31,713 bases of DNA from an uncultured Lachnospiraceae bacterium (GCA_900554205.1 USGM01000022.1:1-31713), one strand, 5' to 3'. Shown: positions 13,809 to 22,289, counted from the first letter of the stretch. The notes: a model not told the origin generated them from the sequence alone. Numbers and translations are program-made.

Positions 13809-14598
13809 TAGGAAGGAAGCGGCCATAGGGACGAGCTGGCGGCTGATTACCGCGCTTTTCCTTGTGTTGCTATTGTTTCAGGGAATGAAAATCAACGCAC
13901 TTGCTGCGCCGGTGTATACCAACCCGGATACGGGCTATGTCGTCACCCTTGAGGATGATGCGGAGCTCATGACAGAAGAAGAGCGGGCAGCGCTGACGGA
14001 GCGGATGAAGGCAATAACGAAATGGGGAAATGTGGGATTTAAGAGCATTTCAGAGAATCCGGGAACGACAGAAAGGTACATAGAGGATTATTACAGAGAT
14101 ATGTTCGGAACCTCCAGCGGAACGGTCTTTCTGATCGATATGGATAACCGTAACATCTGGATCAAGAATAACGGCGCTATCAGCAAGGTCATCACAAATG
14201 CATACTCCGATACCATCACGGACAACAGCTACCGCTATGCGTCGGACAAGGACTATTACGGCTGCGCAAACGAGGTCTTTTCCGAGATCGCAACAGTGCT
14301 CTCCGGTCACAGGATTGCCCAGCCAATGAAATACATCAGCAATGCCCTGTGTGCGGTCATACTCGCATTTTTAATCAATTATGTGGTGATGCGCTGCATG
14401 GCAGGAGTGGGAAAACCGGGAGAAAAAGAACTTTTGAAGAATATGAAGCACCATTGTCAGCTGACGAATGCAAGGGCAGATCTGGTGAAGCAGACAAAAA
14501 GATATTCTCCGCCAAGCTCCGACAGCGGCGGAAGCTCTGGCGGAGGTGGCGGAGGCGGTGGTGGAAGCTCAGGAAGCGGTGGCGGACACAGCTTCTAA
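13798..14598 (+). CDS. TPM-domain membrane protein with glycine-rich tail (YdjH/YgcG-like)
   Basis: About 266 residues from GTG 13798, five bases after GGGAGGTGA; the longer reading from 13774 lacks a site. A hydrophobic signal or anchor ends near NALAAPVY. The TPM domain follows outside the membrane (YVVTLEDDAELMTEEERAAL, then GTVFLIDMDNRNIWI). A membrane helix, about 23 residues starting at YISNALCAV, leads to a cytoplasmic region with a glycine/serine tail ending GGGHSF, as in YgcG and YdjH proteins. Translational coupling to the YdjG-like gene through an 11-base overlap suggests a shared complex. The stop lies four bases from the convergent XRE gene, with no visible terminator between. 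Confidence 0.82.
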   Translation: MPSNRKEAAIGTSWRLITALFLVLLLFQGMKINALAAPVYTNPDTGYVVTLEDDAELMTEEERAALTERMKAITKWGNVGFKSISENPGTTERYIEDYYRDMFGTSSGTVFLIDMDNRNIWIKNNGAISKVITNAYSDTITDNSYRYASDKDYYGCANEVFSEIATVLSGHRIAQPMKYISNALCAVILAFLINYVVMRCMAGVGKPGEKELLKNMKHHCQLTNARADLVKQTKRYSPPSSDSGGSSGGGGGGGGGSSGSGGGHSF

Positions 14599-14602
14599 GG
14601 CT

Positions 14603-14926
14603 TTACTTGAACCACAGCTTAATCGTCTTGATCAGTTTAGCCTTCTGATCATCAGTCATCTTTGCGGCAAGCTGGTGCAGCTCGTTGTCCAGAGCGGTTT
14701 CTCTGTAGGAAGGAGCAACCCTTCCAATCAGGGAATCGAGTGAAATGTTCATCAGGCGGGCGTAGTAGATCAGTACACGAAGGGACATAGCCGTTCTGTT
14801 ATTCTCAACGTTGCTGATATAACCGGGGGTAACTTCCAGTGCCTTTGCTACTTCCGCCTGTGTCAGTTTCATCTGGATACGCAGCTCCTTGATTTGTGAG
14901 CCAAGATTGTCAAATTGATCGTTCAT
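14603..14926 (-). CDS. XRE-family transcriptional regulator
   Basis: A 107-residue DNA-binding protein. A lambda-repressor-type helix-turn-helix spans about residues 9-64 (IKELRIQMKLTQAEVAK, then VTPGYISNVENNRTAMS). A short helical tail ends KLIKTIKLWFK. AGGAGG about eight bases before the ATG makes the start secure. It is convergent with the TPM gene and divergent from the starch operon. A role on the 278-base divergent intergenic region is possible but unproven. A palindrome CTATACCTATAG in its upstream region may be an autoregulatory site. Confidence 0.88.
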   Translation of the reverse strand: MNDQFDNLGSQIKELRIQMKLTQAEVAKALEVTPGYISNVENNRTAMSLRVLIYYARLMNISLDSLIGRVAPSYRETALDNELHQLAAKMTDDQKAKLIKTIKLWFK

Positions 14927-14961
14927 TGTAATTTCCTCCTAAAATTTTCGGGTGTAAGTGT

Positions 14962-14973
14962 CTATACCTATAG
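14962..14973. promoter_or_regulatory. Possible XRE operator
   Basis: CTATA-CC-TATAG is a perfect short palindrome 36 bases upstream of the XRE start codon and next to a minus-strand TATACT that may be its -10. Only one copy is seen. Confidence 0.3.
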
Positions 14974-14985
14974 TATACATGAATT

Positions 14986-14995
14986 AAAACGTTTT
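14986..14995. promoter_or_regulatory. cre-like or LacI-type half-palindrome
   Basis: AAAACGTTTT is symmetric about a CG centre, as in CcpA cre and LacI-family operators. The flanks fit the cre consensus imperfectly, so this is only a candidate for carbon catabolite control of the divergent region. Confidence 0.3.
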
Positions 14996-15031
14996 GGATA
15001 GTCTAAGTCATATCAAATTTTCCTCATAAAA

Positions 15032-15045
15032 AGTAAACGGTTACC
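15032..15045. promoter_or_regulatory. LacI-type operator, upstream copy
   Basis: AGTAAACGGTTACC fits the palindrome GGTAA-N-CG-N-TTACC in 13 of 14 positions. It stands 69 bp, about 6.5 helical turns, upstream of the promoter operator, so DNA looping by a tetrameric or paired LacI protein is possible. Confidence 0.65.
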
Positions 15046-15092
15046 CAAATAATAAATGATTAACGAAATTAAAATACTGTAAAAATGGGCAT

Positions 15093-15121
15093 TTGACAAA
15101 GGTAAACGATTACCTTTAGAT
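15093..15121 (+). promoter_or_regulatory. Starch operon promoter
   Basis: A perfect TTGACA (15093-15098) is followed after 17 bases by TTAGAT (15116-15121), a weak -10. A second possibility downstream is TTGCGA (15125-15130) with TACGAT (15149-15154). The operator lies in the spacer of the first. Confidence 0.55.
15098..15117. promoter_or_regulatory. LacI-type operator in the promoter spacer
   Basis: AAAGGTAAACGATTACCTTT is a 20-bp palindrome around a CG centre, mismatched only at the central A/A positions, as is usual for LacI-family sites. Sitting between -35 and -10, it should block RNA polymerase. The LacI gene at the end of the operon is the natural candidate to bind it. Confidence 0.72.
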
Positions 15122-15204
15122 TGATTGCGAAAACAATATTTTATTTGTTACGATAGAGACACGAACGGAAAGTTCAAATAAAAACCACAAAGGGAGGAGT
15201 TACA

Positions 15205-16386
15205 ATGAACAAACTTAAAAAAATGGCGGCATTCTTATTTGCTGTTCTCTGCATGGTTCTTTTGCCGTTTACACAGGTGCGTGCTGAGAACGAGGTCATG
15301 ATCGTGTATGCACATGTTCCGGAAGAATGGGAAAATCCTTGTGTATGGGCATGGGCGGACGACGGTACAGGTGCGTTCGACGCGTGGCCGGGTGAGCAGA
15401 TGAAGCAGGATGAAGACAATGAGGGATGGTATTATTTGTATGTCCCTACTGCTTCGGGGGCAAATGTTATCATTAACGCAAATGAGGGAACGGTGCAGAC
15501 TGCGGATTACAAGACAGGCAGTAAAAATGTATGGCTCACCATCACAGATGCAGACACAGTGGAAGTGTCAAACGATCCGCAGACGGTTGGAGAGCTCCCG
15601 ACATATGAAAAGCTTGTCAAGGTAAATGTCCAGGCCCCCGATGATTGGGAATTTCCCAGCCTGTGGGCATGGTCGGCACCGGATGGAACAAATGTGTTTG
15701 CAAACTGGCCGGGTCAGGAGCTGACAGCCGGAACTGATGGGTGGTATTCCTACGAGATTCCGGCATGGGTAAATTCCATTATTGTAAACGGTAATCTCGG
15801 CACTGTACAGACGACTGATATTTCAGTTGAGCCGGGAAAGGATATATGGCTTGTTGTGACGGATGCAGACAATTATGAACTGTTTTATGAGAAACCCCAG
15901 GTGGAGACACCTCAGGAAGAGCTGATCGCTGTTCATGTAAAGGCTCCTGCTGACTGGCAGTTCCCGAGCCTGTGGGCATGGTCAGCGCCCGATGGAACAA
16001 ATGTGTTTGCAAACTGGCCGGGACAGGAACTGACAGCCGGGGAGGACGGATGGCTCAGCTATGATATTCCCAACTGGGTAAATTCTATTATTATCAACGG
16101 AAATTTAGGGGGAGTACAGACAAGTGATATTTCCATTGAGACAGGAAAGGATGTCTGGGTAGTTGTCACGGATGCAGAAAATTATGAGGTGTATTACGAG
16201 GAACCGGAAGTTGTTGAGGAATCAACGGAACCGGAGGTAACCGCCGAGCCGGCTGCGGCACAGGAGACGGTGACAGAGCCTGAGAAGAAGGGAAATACCG
16301 CATTGGTTGTGGGAGCAGGCGTTGCGGTGCTGGCTGTCTGCGGCATCGGAGGCGGTGTCGTGTATAGCAGAAAAAAGAAAGGCTAA
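15205..16386 (+). CDS. Surface starch-binding protein with three CBM26-like modules and C-terminal membrane anchor
   Basis: 393 residues. A signal peptide ends near QVRAEN. Three modules at about 31-122, 138-228 and 241-331 share the CBM26 pattern: SLWAWSAPDGT, FANWPGQELTA, DGWYSYEIP, an IINGN segment, and VQT-D before a WLVVTDA strand. The tryptophans expected to stack on glucan rings are kept in all three. No catalytic domain is present. A Glu/Pro linker leads to a hydrophobic helix and the tail SRKKKG, so the protein is held in the membrane rather than by sortase. As first gene of the operon it probably captures starch for the binding protein encoded next. A good AGGAG precedes ATG 15205. 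Confidence 0.85.
   Translation: MNKLKKMAAFLFAVLCMVLLPFTQVRAENEVMIVYAHVPEEWENPCVWAWADDGTGAFDAWPGEQMKQDEDNEGWYYLYVPTASGANVIINANEGTVQTADYKTGSKNVWLTITDADTVEVSNDPQTVGELPTYEKLVKVNVQAPDDWEFPSLWAWSAPDGTNVFANWPGQELTAGTDGWYSYEIPAWVNSIIVNGNLGTVQTTDISVEPGKDIWLVVTDADNYELFYEKPQVETPQEELIAVHVKAPADWQFPSLWAWSAPDGTNVFANWPGQELTAGEDGWLSYDIPNWVNSIIINGNLGGVQTSDISIETGKDVWVVVTDAENYEVYYEEPEVVEESTEPEVTAEPAAAQETVTEPEKKGNTALVVGAGVAVLAVCGIGGGVVYSRKKKG
15616..16197 (+). repeat. Recent tandem duplication of a CBM26 module
   Basis: The segments coding for modules 2 (15616-15888) and 3 (15925-16197) are very similar in DNA, with long runs of identity around the AWSAPDGTNVFANWPGQ region. Module 1 is much more divergent. Confidence 0.75.
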
Positions 16387-16410
16387 AAATTTGCGGAAGG
16401 AGGGAGAGCC

Positions 16411-17625
16411 ATGGAAAAAAGAGTAAGAAGCCTGTTGACGCTGCTGCTTTGCCTGTGCATGCTTTTGCCGGCATTGTCGGGGTGTGGAAAGGAGAAAAGC
16501 GGACCGGTAACAATTACGATCTGGCACGATAAGGAGGAGGCAGTTGCGGAAACCTTGCAGGCGAAGCTGGACACGCTCGCACCGGATATTATTGTGAAGC
16601 TGGAGCGCAAGGAGGGCCTGACGGATGCCCTGAAGCTTGTGGGAAATGACCCTTCCTCCGCACCGGATATGTATTTCTTTGCACATGATAAGATTGGTGT
16701 GTATGCCGAAATGAATATTCTTGCACCGATCACGGACTTTGTTTCCGAGGATGTGCTGAATAACTATATAGGGATGACGCTGGATGCTGCAAGCTACAAG
16801 GGAGTGCTGTATCAGTTGCCGATCTACTATGAGACCTTGCTTTTTATGTATAACCGGAATTATATGAAAGAGGATGATGTTCCGGCAACAACAGAGGAGC
16901 TTTATACTTATATGCAGGAGCATACGGCGGATGGCAGATATGGGTTCGTGGAGCAGCATAGCACGGCATATTACAGCATTCCATGGATTCATGGCTTTGG
17001 CGGGGAGGTCATTTCGACCGACGGAACCCCGCTGCTGACATCTGACGAGGTACAGAAGGCGTTGGTATACCATAAGCTTTTTCTGGATTATATGCCAGGA
17101 GAAAGCGAATATTCTACGGTAAACACATTGTTTCTGGAGGGATATGCAGACTCTACGATCGGGGGACCATGGCTGGTTCCGACTGCGCGGGAGGCAGGAA
17201 TTGATCTGGGATTTGCACCGATGCCGGTGGTAGACGATACCGGCTTAACACTTGCCCCTTATTCAGGTGTGCAGGGGATACATGTGCTGAAAATTGCTGC
17301 GGAGAGCAAAAAGGATGCAATAACTAAGGTGTTGGAGTGCATCAGTGATCCGGAGCTCGGGACGGAGATGGCACTTGTGAGCGGATGTGCTCCGGCAAAT
17401 GTAAAGTGTTATGAGGATGAGCGTGTGTCGGGGGACGAGATGATCATGACAATGAAGCAGACAGCGCAGACGGCGGTTCCCATGCCGAATATTCCGGAAA
17501 TGGATGTCATGTTCGTTGTGACCGGCAATTTGCTGGTAGATGTAAATATGAAAGGGATCGATGTGTCGGAGGCGTGTGAAAATTACCAGAAGCGTGCACA
17601 GACATTGATTGACGCGATGAAGTAA
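16411..17625 (+). CDS. Maltodextrin-type ABC transporter binding lipoprotein
   Basis: 404 residues, extracellular solute-binding protein family 1. The lipobox is LSGC near residue 25 after a leucine-rich signal. Family features follow: ITIWHDKEEA, a DMYFFAHDKIGVYAEM segment, LPIYYETLLFMYNR, GPWLVPTAREAGIDLGFAPMP split across the hinge, and a C-terminal helical region. GGAGGGAG precedes ATG 16411. It lies 24 bases after the CBM26 gene and just before two permease genes, so it should hand malto-oligosaccharides to that channel. Maltodextrin specificity is inferred from the CBM26 and GH13 neighbours. Confidence 0.9.
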   Translation: MEKRVRSLLTLLLCLCMLLPALSGCGKEKSGPVTITIWHDKEEAVAETLQAKLDTLAPDIIVKLERKEGLTDALKLVGNDPSSAPDMYFFAHDKIGVYAEMNILAPITDFVSEDVLNNYIGMTLDAASYKGVLYQLPIYYETLLFMYNRNYMKEDDVPATTEELYTYMQEHTADGRYGFVEQHSTAYYSIPWIHGFGGEVISTDGTPLLTSDEVQKALVYHKLFLDYMPGESEYSTVNTLFLEGYADSTIGGPWLVPTAREAGIDLGFAPMPVVDDTGLTLAPYSGVQGIHVLKIAAESKKDAITKVLECISDPELGTEMALVSGCAPANVKCYEDERVSGDEMIMTMKQTAQTAVPMPNIPEMDVMFVVTGNLLVDVNMKGIDVSEACENYQKRAQTLIDAMK

Positions 17626-17638
17626 AGGAGTGTATGAG

Positions 17639-18532
17639 TTGAAAGACAAGAAGCGGCAGAGAATGGCATATCTGTATTCAGCACCTTCGCTGTTACTGAT
17701 CGGAATGATTGTGCTGTTCCCGGTGATATATACCGGCTACATATCTGTTACCAATATGAACATATATAACTGGTTCGACTTTACCTTTGTCGGATTTAAG
17801 AACTATCATACGGCTCTGTTTGTGATGGATTCGGGTTTCCTGATCGCACTGCTGCGGACGGTGGTCTGGACGGTCGTGAATATGGTGCTGCAGCTTGTGA
17901 TAGCGTTTCTTCTGGCATCTCTTCTGAACCAGAAGGAGTTAAAGCTGCGCAGTCTGTATAAGACGGTTCTGATGTTTCCGTGGGCAATGCCGGGATATGT
18001 GTCAATTTTGCTTTGGAAGACAGGAATGTTTAATTCACAGTTCGGGCTCCTGAATCAATGGATGGAGAAGCTTGGACTGCAGACGCGGGTATGGCTCTCG
18101 ACGGATGTATCGGCATTCGTGTGCTGTACGGTGGTCAATCTCTGGCTGGCTTTACCCTTTATGATCATGATTATGGACGGCGCGCTGCAAAGTGTGGATC
18201 AGAGTTATTATGAGTGCGCACGTTTAAACGGTGCCAGTGCATGGCAGAGGACGGTAAAAATCACGCTGCCCCTGATCCGGCCGGTGATTGCGCCGTCTGT
18301 CATCATCACAGTTTTCACAACCTTTAAGCAGTTTGATGTGGTTTATCTCCTGACCCAGCAGTCGGGTGCAAAGACGGGAGCAGATATTCATACAATACTG
18401 ACCTATGCCTACGAAAATGCGTTTATCACGAATAATTACGGATTTAGCTCTGCGGTGTCTATCCTGATTTTTGTGATCCTGATTTTGTTCTCGCTGGCGA
18501 CCAGACAGGAACTGTCGGCGGAAAGCATATAG
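17639..18532 (+). CDS. MalF-type sugar ABC transporter permease
   Basis: About 297 residues with six membrane helices, beginning LYSAPSLLLIGMIVLFPVIY, typical of MalF/UgpA permeases. The ATPase-contacting EAA loop is present near the C-terminal third (YYECARLNGASAWQRTVKITLP region). The GTG at 17630 overlaps the AAAGGAG and has no spacing; TTG 17639, eight bases downstream, is the better start, giving MKDKKRQRM. The ATG at 17633 is out of frame. It is co-transcribed with the binding protein before it and MalG after it. No ATPase is encoded here, so a shared MsmX/MsmK-type subunit from elsewhere is expected. Confidence 0.9.
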   Translation: MKDKKRQRMAYLYSAPSLLLIGMIVLFPVIYTGYISVTNMNIYNWFDFTFVGFKNYHTALFVMDSGFLIALLRTVVWTVVNMVLQLVIAFLLASLLNQKELKLRSLYKTVLMFPWAMPGYVSILLWKTGMFNSQFGLLNQWMEKLGLQTRVWLSTDVSAFVCCTVVNLWLALPFMIMIMDGALQSVDQSYYECARLNGASAWQRTVKITLPLIRPVIAPSVIITVFTTFKQFDVVYLLTQQSGAKTGADIHTILTYAYENAFITNNYGFSSAVSILIFVILILFSLATRQELSAESI

Positions 18533-18542
18533 GGGGTGAAGT

Positions 18543-19382
18543 ATGAAAAGAACAAAAAAAATTTGCAAGGCATTCATTCTGAACATATTTTTTATTTGTG
18601 TGTGCTTGATTGCACTTGTGCCGATCCTGTATGCGTTTTCGGTTTCCATAAACGGACAGAACAGTTTGCTTGGAAGTAATTTTTCTTTCATTCCCAGAGA
18701 TTTTACACTGGCGAATTACCGGGCGGTGTTTTTGGACAAGCCGGTGCTTTTGTGGCTGAAAAACAGTTTGATACTGGCGGTTGCCACACTTATCATTGCA
18801 CTTGGTGTTTCCATTCCGGCAGCATATGCCTTTTCAAGATACCGTTTCAGGGGGAAAAAAGCAATTTTGTATATTCTGCTGTTATTGAATGCATTTCCGA
18901 CCGTGCTTTCCATGTTTGCAATCTACCGGCTGCTGCGGCCATTGGGGCTTGTAAATTCCAAGCTGGGTCTGATCATTGTCTATACGGGTACGATGGCAAT
19001 TTTTGGCTTGTGGAATATGAAGGGGTATTTTGATACGATTCCTCTTGGCATAGAGGAGGCGGCAAAGATCGATGGGGCAAGTGATTTTGACCTGACGATG
19101 AAAATTATGCTGCCACTTGCAAAGCCATCGGTGATTGTGACAGCAGTTATGATATTGATTTATGTCTGGAATGAGTATATCTATGCGACAACCTTTATGA
19201 CGGGAGCGGGAAACTATACATTGGCGGCTGGTCTGTATTCCTTGCAGGCGACCGAAACATCAGGGAACTGGCCGGTATTTGCAGCTGCATCATTGGTGGT
19301 GTCTATGCCGGTGCTGGTAGTCTTTCTTCTGGTCCAGAAGCATATGGTGTCGGGACTTACAGTCGGAGGAATGAAGGGGTGA
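18543..19382 (+). CDS. MalG-type sugar ABC transporter permease
   Basis: 279 residues, six membrane helices, with the canonical EAA loop EEAAKIDGASDFDLTMKIMLP in the second half that docks on the transport ATPase. The C-terminus (LVQKHMVSGLTVGGMKG) matches the usual end of MalG proteins. GGGGGTG precedes ATG 18543. The stop overlaps the GTG start of the amylase by four bases, implying coupled translation of uptake and breakdown. Confidence 0.92.
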   Translation: MKRTKKICKAFILNIFFICVCLIALVPILYAFSVSINGQNSLLGSNFSFIPRDFTLANYRAVFLDKPVLLWLKNSLILAVATLIIALGVSIPAAYAFSRYRFRGKKAILYILLLLNAFPTVLSMFAIYRLLRPLGLVNSKLGLIIVYTGTMAIFGLWNMKGYFDTIPLGIEEAAKIDGASDFDLTMKIMLPLAKPSVIVTAVMILIYVWNEYIYATTFMTGAGNYTLAAGLYSLQATETSGNWPVFAAASLVVSMPVLVVFLLVQKHMVSGLTVGGMKG

Positions 19383-21091
19383 AGAGAGAAGCAATATTGC
19401 ATATACCGATGTCGGAGTACGCACATGGGATTGATGAAGACCATTATGTGTTTCGGTTGAGAGTCGGACGGGGGGATATTACGGAATGCACGTTGTTTTA
19501 TGGAGATACAGCGTGCAGACAGACCCCGATTCTTTTTATCGCGGAGCCGATGCATATAGTGGCGAGTGATGAGCTCTTTGACTACTATGAGGTGGAGATG
19601 AAGGGACTCTATAACAGAATTTATTATTACTTTCAGCTGAGTGATGGGGAAGAGACGGTCTATTACTATTCTGATCTCTTTAGGGAAGAGCTTGTGGATG
19701 ATCGTTCGGAGTATTATAAACTTCCCTATAACCGGAGAGAGGATATAGCCAGAATACCGGATTGGGTCTACGACGCGGTGATCTACAATATTTTCCCGGA
19801 CAGCTTTGCGTCAGAGCACCGGTATCTGAAAAATTCTGGTGACAGGAAGGAATTTCATGGGCAGAGGTGCGTGAGCCGTCTGGGGGGAACCATAAAGGGA
19901 ATTGCGGAAAACGCAGACTATCTGGAGCAACTGGGTATTAATTGTATTTACATAAACCCGCTTTTCGCGGCGGGAGAGTATCACAAATACGATACTTTGG
20001 ACTATAAGACGGTCGATCCCTGTTTTGGAACCAACGAGGATTTCCGGGAGATGGTGAGAACGATGCATTCCCATGGCATCAGGGTTCTTATTGACGGTGT
20101 GTTTAACCATTGCGGCTGGCATTTCCCGGCTTTTGAGGATGTTGTGGAGAAAGGAGAGAAATCGGCGTATAAGAACTGGTTTTACCGTTTGAAATTTCCG
20201 GTTGTCAGGCCGGACAATCCGGAAGAAATTCCGCAGTATGAGTGCTTTGCATATGAGCGGTTGATGCCGAAACTGAACACTTCCGATCCGGAGGTTATGG
20301 CATATCTTCTCGAGGTGGCGGCATACTGGATCCGCGAGTACGATATTGACGGCTGGAGACTGGATGTCGCAAGCGAGGTCAATGACGGTTTCTGGCGGGC
20401 ATTCAGGGAGACGGTAAAAACGGTGAAGCCCGATTGCTTTTTGATTGGTGAAGTCTGGGAGAATGCGAGGCATTGGCTGGACGGAAGTCAATTTGATTCT
20501 ACGATGAATTATGATATGAGAAAGTTCTGCACCTGTTTCTTTGCGAAGGGAGAATGGGATGCAGCAGAATTTGATGCGGCGGTGACAAGTATGCGTATGC
20601 GATACCGGAAGAATCTGCTCTATGGGCAGCTTAATCTTCTTGACAGTCACGATGTATCCCGCTTTTTGGCTGTGTGTGGCGAGCGGAAGGCTTCCTTTCG
20701 GCTTGCAGTAATCTTTCAGATGCTATTTATCGGTGTACCGTCCATTTTCTATGGGGATGAACAGGGCCTGAGCGGGATCACGGAGGAAGAATACCGGAAG
20801 GGCATGCGTTGGGATGGAGATCAGGAACTGGTATCCTTTTATAAACGGCTGATTGCTCTGCGGAAGAGCAACAGAGCGTTTTCAGAGGGAGCATATCGAA
20901 CACTGACGGCGGAAAAGGGCAGCTATTTATACGGTTTTGAACGATTCCTGCCGGAGGGTGAGGGCTTTCGGATTTACCTCAATGTCAGCGCAGAAAGCAG
21001 CCGGTTTACACCACAGACGGGAGAAATTGTGTGGGAGGAAGGCATGAATGTGAATGAACTTGCCCCATATGGATTTGTTATTATGCATTGA
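19379..21091 (+). CDS. Intracellular GH13 maltogenic amylase / neopullulanase-like enzyme
   Basis: 570 residues, no signal peptide. An N-terminal beta domain (about 1-120) resembles CBM34. The catalytic barrel carries all GH13 signatures: region I DGVFNH at 239-244, region II GWRLDV with nucleophile Asp329, region III IGEVW with acid/base Glu358, and region IV LLDSHD with Asp425. SHD replaces the commoner NHD. The arrangement fits GH13_20 enzymes, which cut maltodextrins, cyclodextrins or pullulan in the cytoplasm. The GTG start overlaps the malG stop. A terminator follows at about 21147. Exact specificity cannot be read from sequence. Confidence 0.9.
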   Translation: MKREAILHIPMSEYAHGIDEDHYVFRLRVGRGDITECTLFYGDTACRQTPILFIAEPMHIVASDELFDYYEVEMKGLYNRIYYYFQLSDGEETVYYYSDLFREELVDDRSEYYKLPYNRREDIARIPDWVYDAVIYNIFPDSFASEHRYLKNSGDRKEFHGQRCVSRLGGTIKGIAENADYLEQLGINCIYINPLFAAGEYHKYDTLDYKTVDPCFGTNEDFREMVRTMHSHGIRVLIDGVFNHCGWHFPAFEDVVEKGEKSAYKNWFYRLKFPVVRPDNPEEIPQYECFAYERLMPKLNTSDPEVMAYLLEVAAYWIREYDIDGWRLDVASEVNDGFWRAFRETVKTVKPDCFLIGEVWENARHWLDGSQFDSTMNYDMRKFCTCFFAKGEWDAAEFDAAVTSMRMRYRKNLLYGQLNLLDSHDVSRFLAVCGERKASFRLAVIFQMLFIGVPSIFYGDEQGLSGITEEEYRKGMRWDGDQELVSFYKRLIALRKSNRAFSEGAYRTLTAEKGSYLYGFERFLPEGEGFRIYLNVSAESSRFTPQTGEIVWEEGMNVNELAPYGFVIMH

Positions 21092-21146
21092 TCCTTGCGG
21101 GAGCGGGAAGCGGATTTAAAGAACAAATTACAGATCGTTTAAGGGA

Positions 21147-21183
21147 ATGCCTTGCCACACGGATTGTGCGCAGGGCATTTTGC
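21147..21183 (+). terminator. Terminator after the GH13 gene
   Basis: ATGCC...TGC (from 21147) pairs with GCA...GGCAT (to 21178), eight pairs with one mismatch, followed by TTTT. It separates the structural genes from lacI, at least partly. Confidence 0.55.
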
Positions 21184-21212
21184 CGTATTGTTCAAACTTT
21201 GAAAGTTTTGAC

Positions 21213-21241
21213 TTGGCTTAATGGGTCGAATTGGTTATTAT
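21213..21241 (+). promoter_or_regulatory. Possible promoter of lacI
   Basis: TTGGCT (21213-21218), a 17-base spacer and TATTAT (21236-21241) lie about 40 bases before the start codon. No copy of the GGTAA-N-CG-N-TTACC operator is seen here, so autoregulation is not evident. Confidence 0.5.
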
Positions 21242-21281
21242 ATAGATACAGAGGGTATCGATATGAGGAAGGAGAGCGCCC

Positions 21282-22289
21282 ATGTCAGTGACGATCAAGG
21301 ATGTGGCGAAAGCGGCTGGTGTTTCCACTGCGACGGTTTCCAAGGTTATGAATGGAAAGCCTTCGATTTCCGATGAAACGGCGGAGAGAGTGAGAAACAT
21401 CATTGAGGAGCTGCATTACCAGCCAAATCTCAGGGCACAGAATTTTGCAACGCGCCAGACACATACTATTGTATTTGCGACGGAACTGGTGCGAAACTGT
21501 GCCTTTGAAAAGCCGCATATGTTTGAAATCATGGTTGGACTTCAACACGTGCTTGCCGCAAAACACTATGAGCTGCATCTGGTTCATGTGACGAGAGAAA
21601 ACTGCATGGATGTTCTGGGCAGCATGATTGCCAGAAAAAGCGTGGATGGGCTTGTGTTGCACATTTCCATCGTGACGAAGGAACTGGAGCATGTGATTCT
21701 TCGGGAGAACTTTCCGCATATTGTTCTGGGATGCCCGGAATATAAGACACAGCTCTGCTGGATAGATAATAATAATGTTTTGTCAGGAGAAATGGCGTGT
21801 TCATACCTTCACAGGCAGGGCTATCGCCGGATGGCATTTATCGGCGGACAGAAGGCTGACGTGGGTTCGGCTCTCAGACTGCAGGGTTATCGAAATATTC
21901 TGGAGCAACGTCATATGAAATACCGGGCAGAGTATGTGCTGAGCGGTTTTTCAACCGTTGAGAGCGGGGCGCGGATGATGGAAACGCTTCTCAGGCTGGA
22001 GCAGAGGCCGGACAGTGTGATTTGCGCCAACAATTATCTGGCTGTCGGAGCGATGAACGCATTGAGAGACTTTAATATTGCGGTGCCGAAGGAGATGGGG
22101 CTTATCACTTTTGATGCTTATCCTTTTTCCAGAATCACTGAGCCGAAGATGACGACAGTGGATATTGATGTCTATGACATGGGAAAACAGGCGGGGGAAA
22201 TTATTCTGCGGAAAATCCGAAAACCGAACTTGCAGATGCAGTCGTTTACGACGCTTGCAAGCCTTATTGTAAACGGATCAACAAAATAG
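21282..22289 (+). CDS. LacI-family regulator of the starch/maltodextrin operon
   Basis: 335 residues. The N-terminal helix-turn-helix is canonical (TIKDVAKAAGVSTATVSKVMNG), followed by the hinge and a periplasmic-binding-type effector domain starting near HTIVFATEL. In the hinge, RAQNFATRQT, the usual intercalating leucine is replaced by another residue, probably Phe. GGAAGGAG precedes ATG 21282. It is the last gene of the maltodextrin cluster and is the best candidate to bind the two palindromes at 15032 and 15098, with maltose or a maltodextrin as probable inducer. That pairing is inference. truA follows only 14 bases later. Confidence 0.9.
   Translation: MSVTIKDVAKAAGVSTATVSKVMNGKPSISDETAERVRNIIEELHYQPNLRAQNFATRQTHTIVFATELVRNCAFEKPHMFEIMVGLQHVLAAKHYELHLVHVTRENCMDVLGSMIARKSVDGLVLHISIVTKELEHVILRENFPHIVLGCPEYKTQLCWIDNNNVLSGEMACSYLHRQGYRRMAFIGGQKADVGSALRLQGYRNILEQRHMKYRAEYVLSGFSTVESGARMMETLLRLEQRPDSVICANNYLAVGAMNALRDFNIAVPKEMGLITFDAYPFSRITEPKMTTVDIDVYDMGKQAGEIILRKIRKPNLQMQSFTTLASLIVNGSTK

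Noticed and set aside
15616..16197. CRISPR-like or satellite repeat
   Set aside because: The repetition is in frame and codes for duplicated CBM26 modules.
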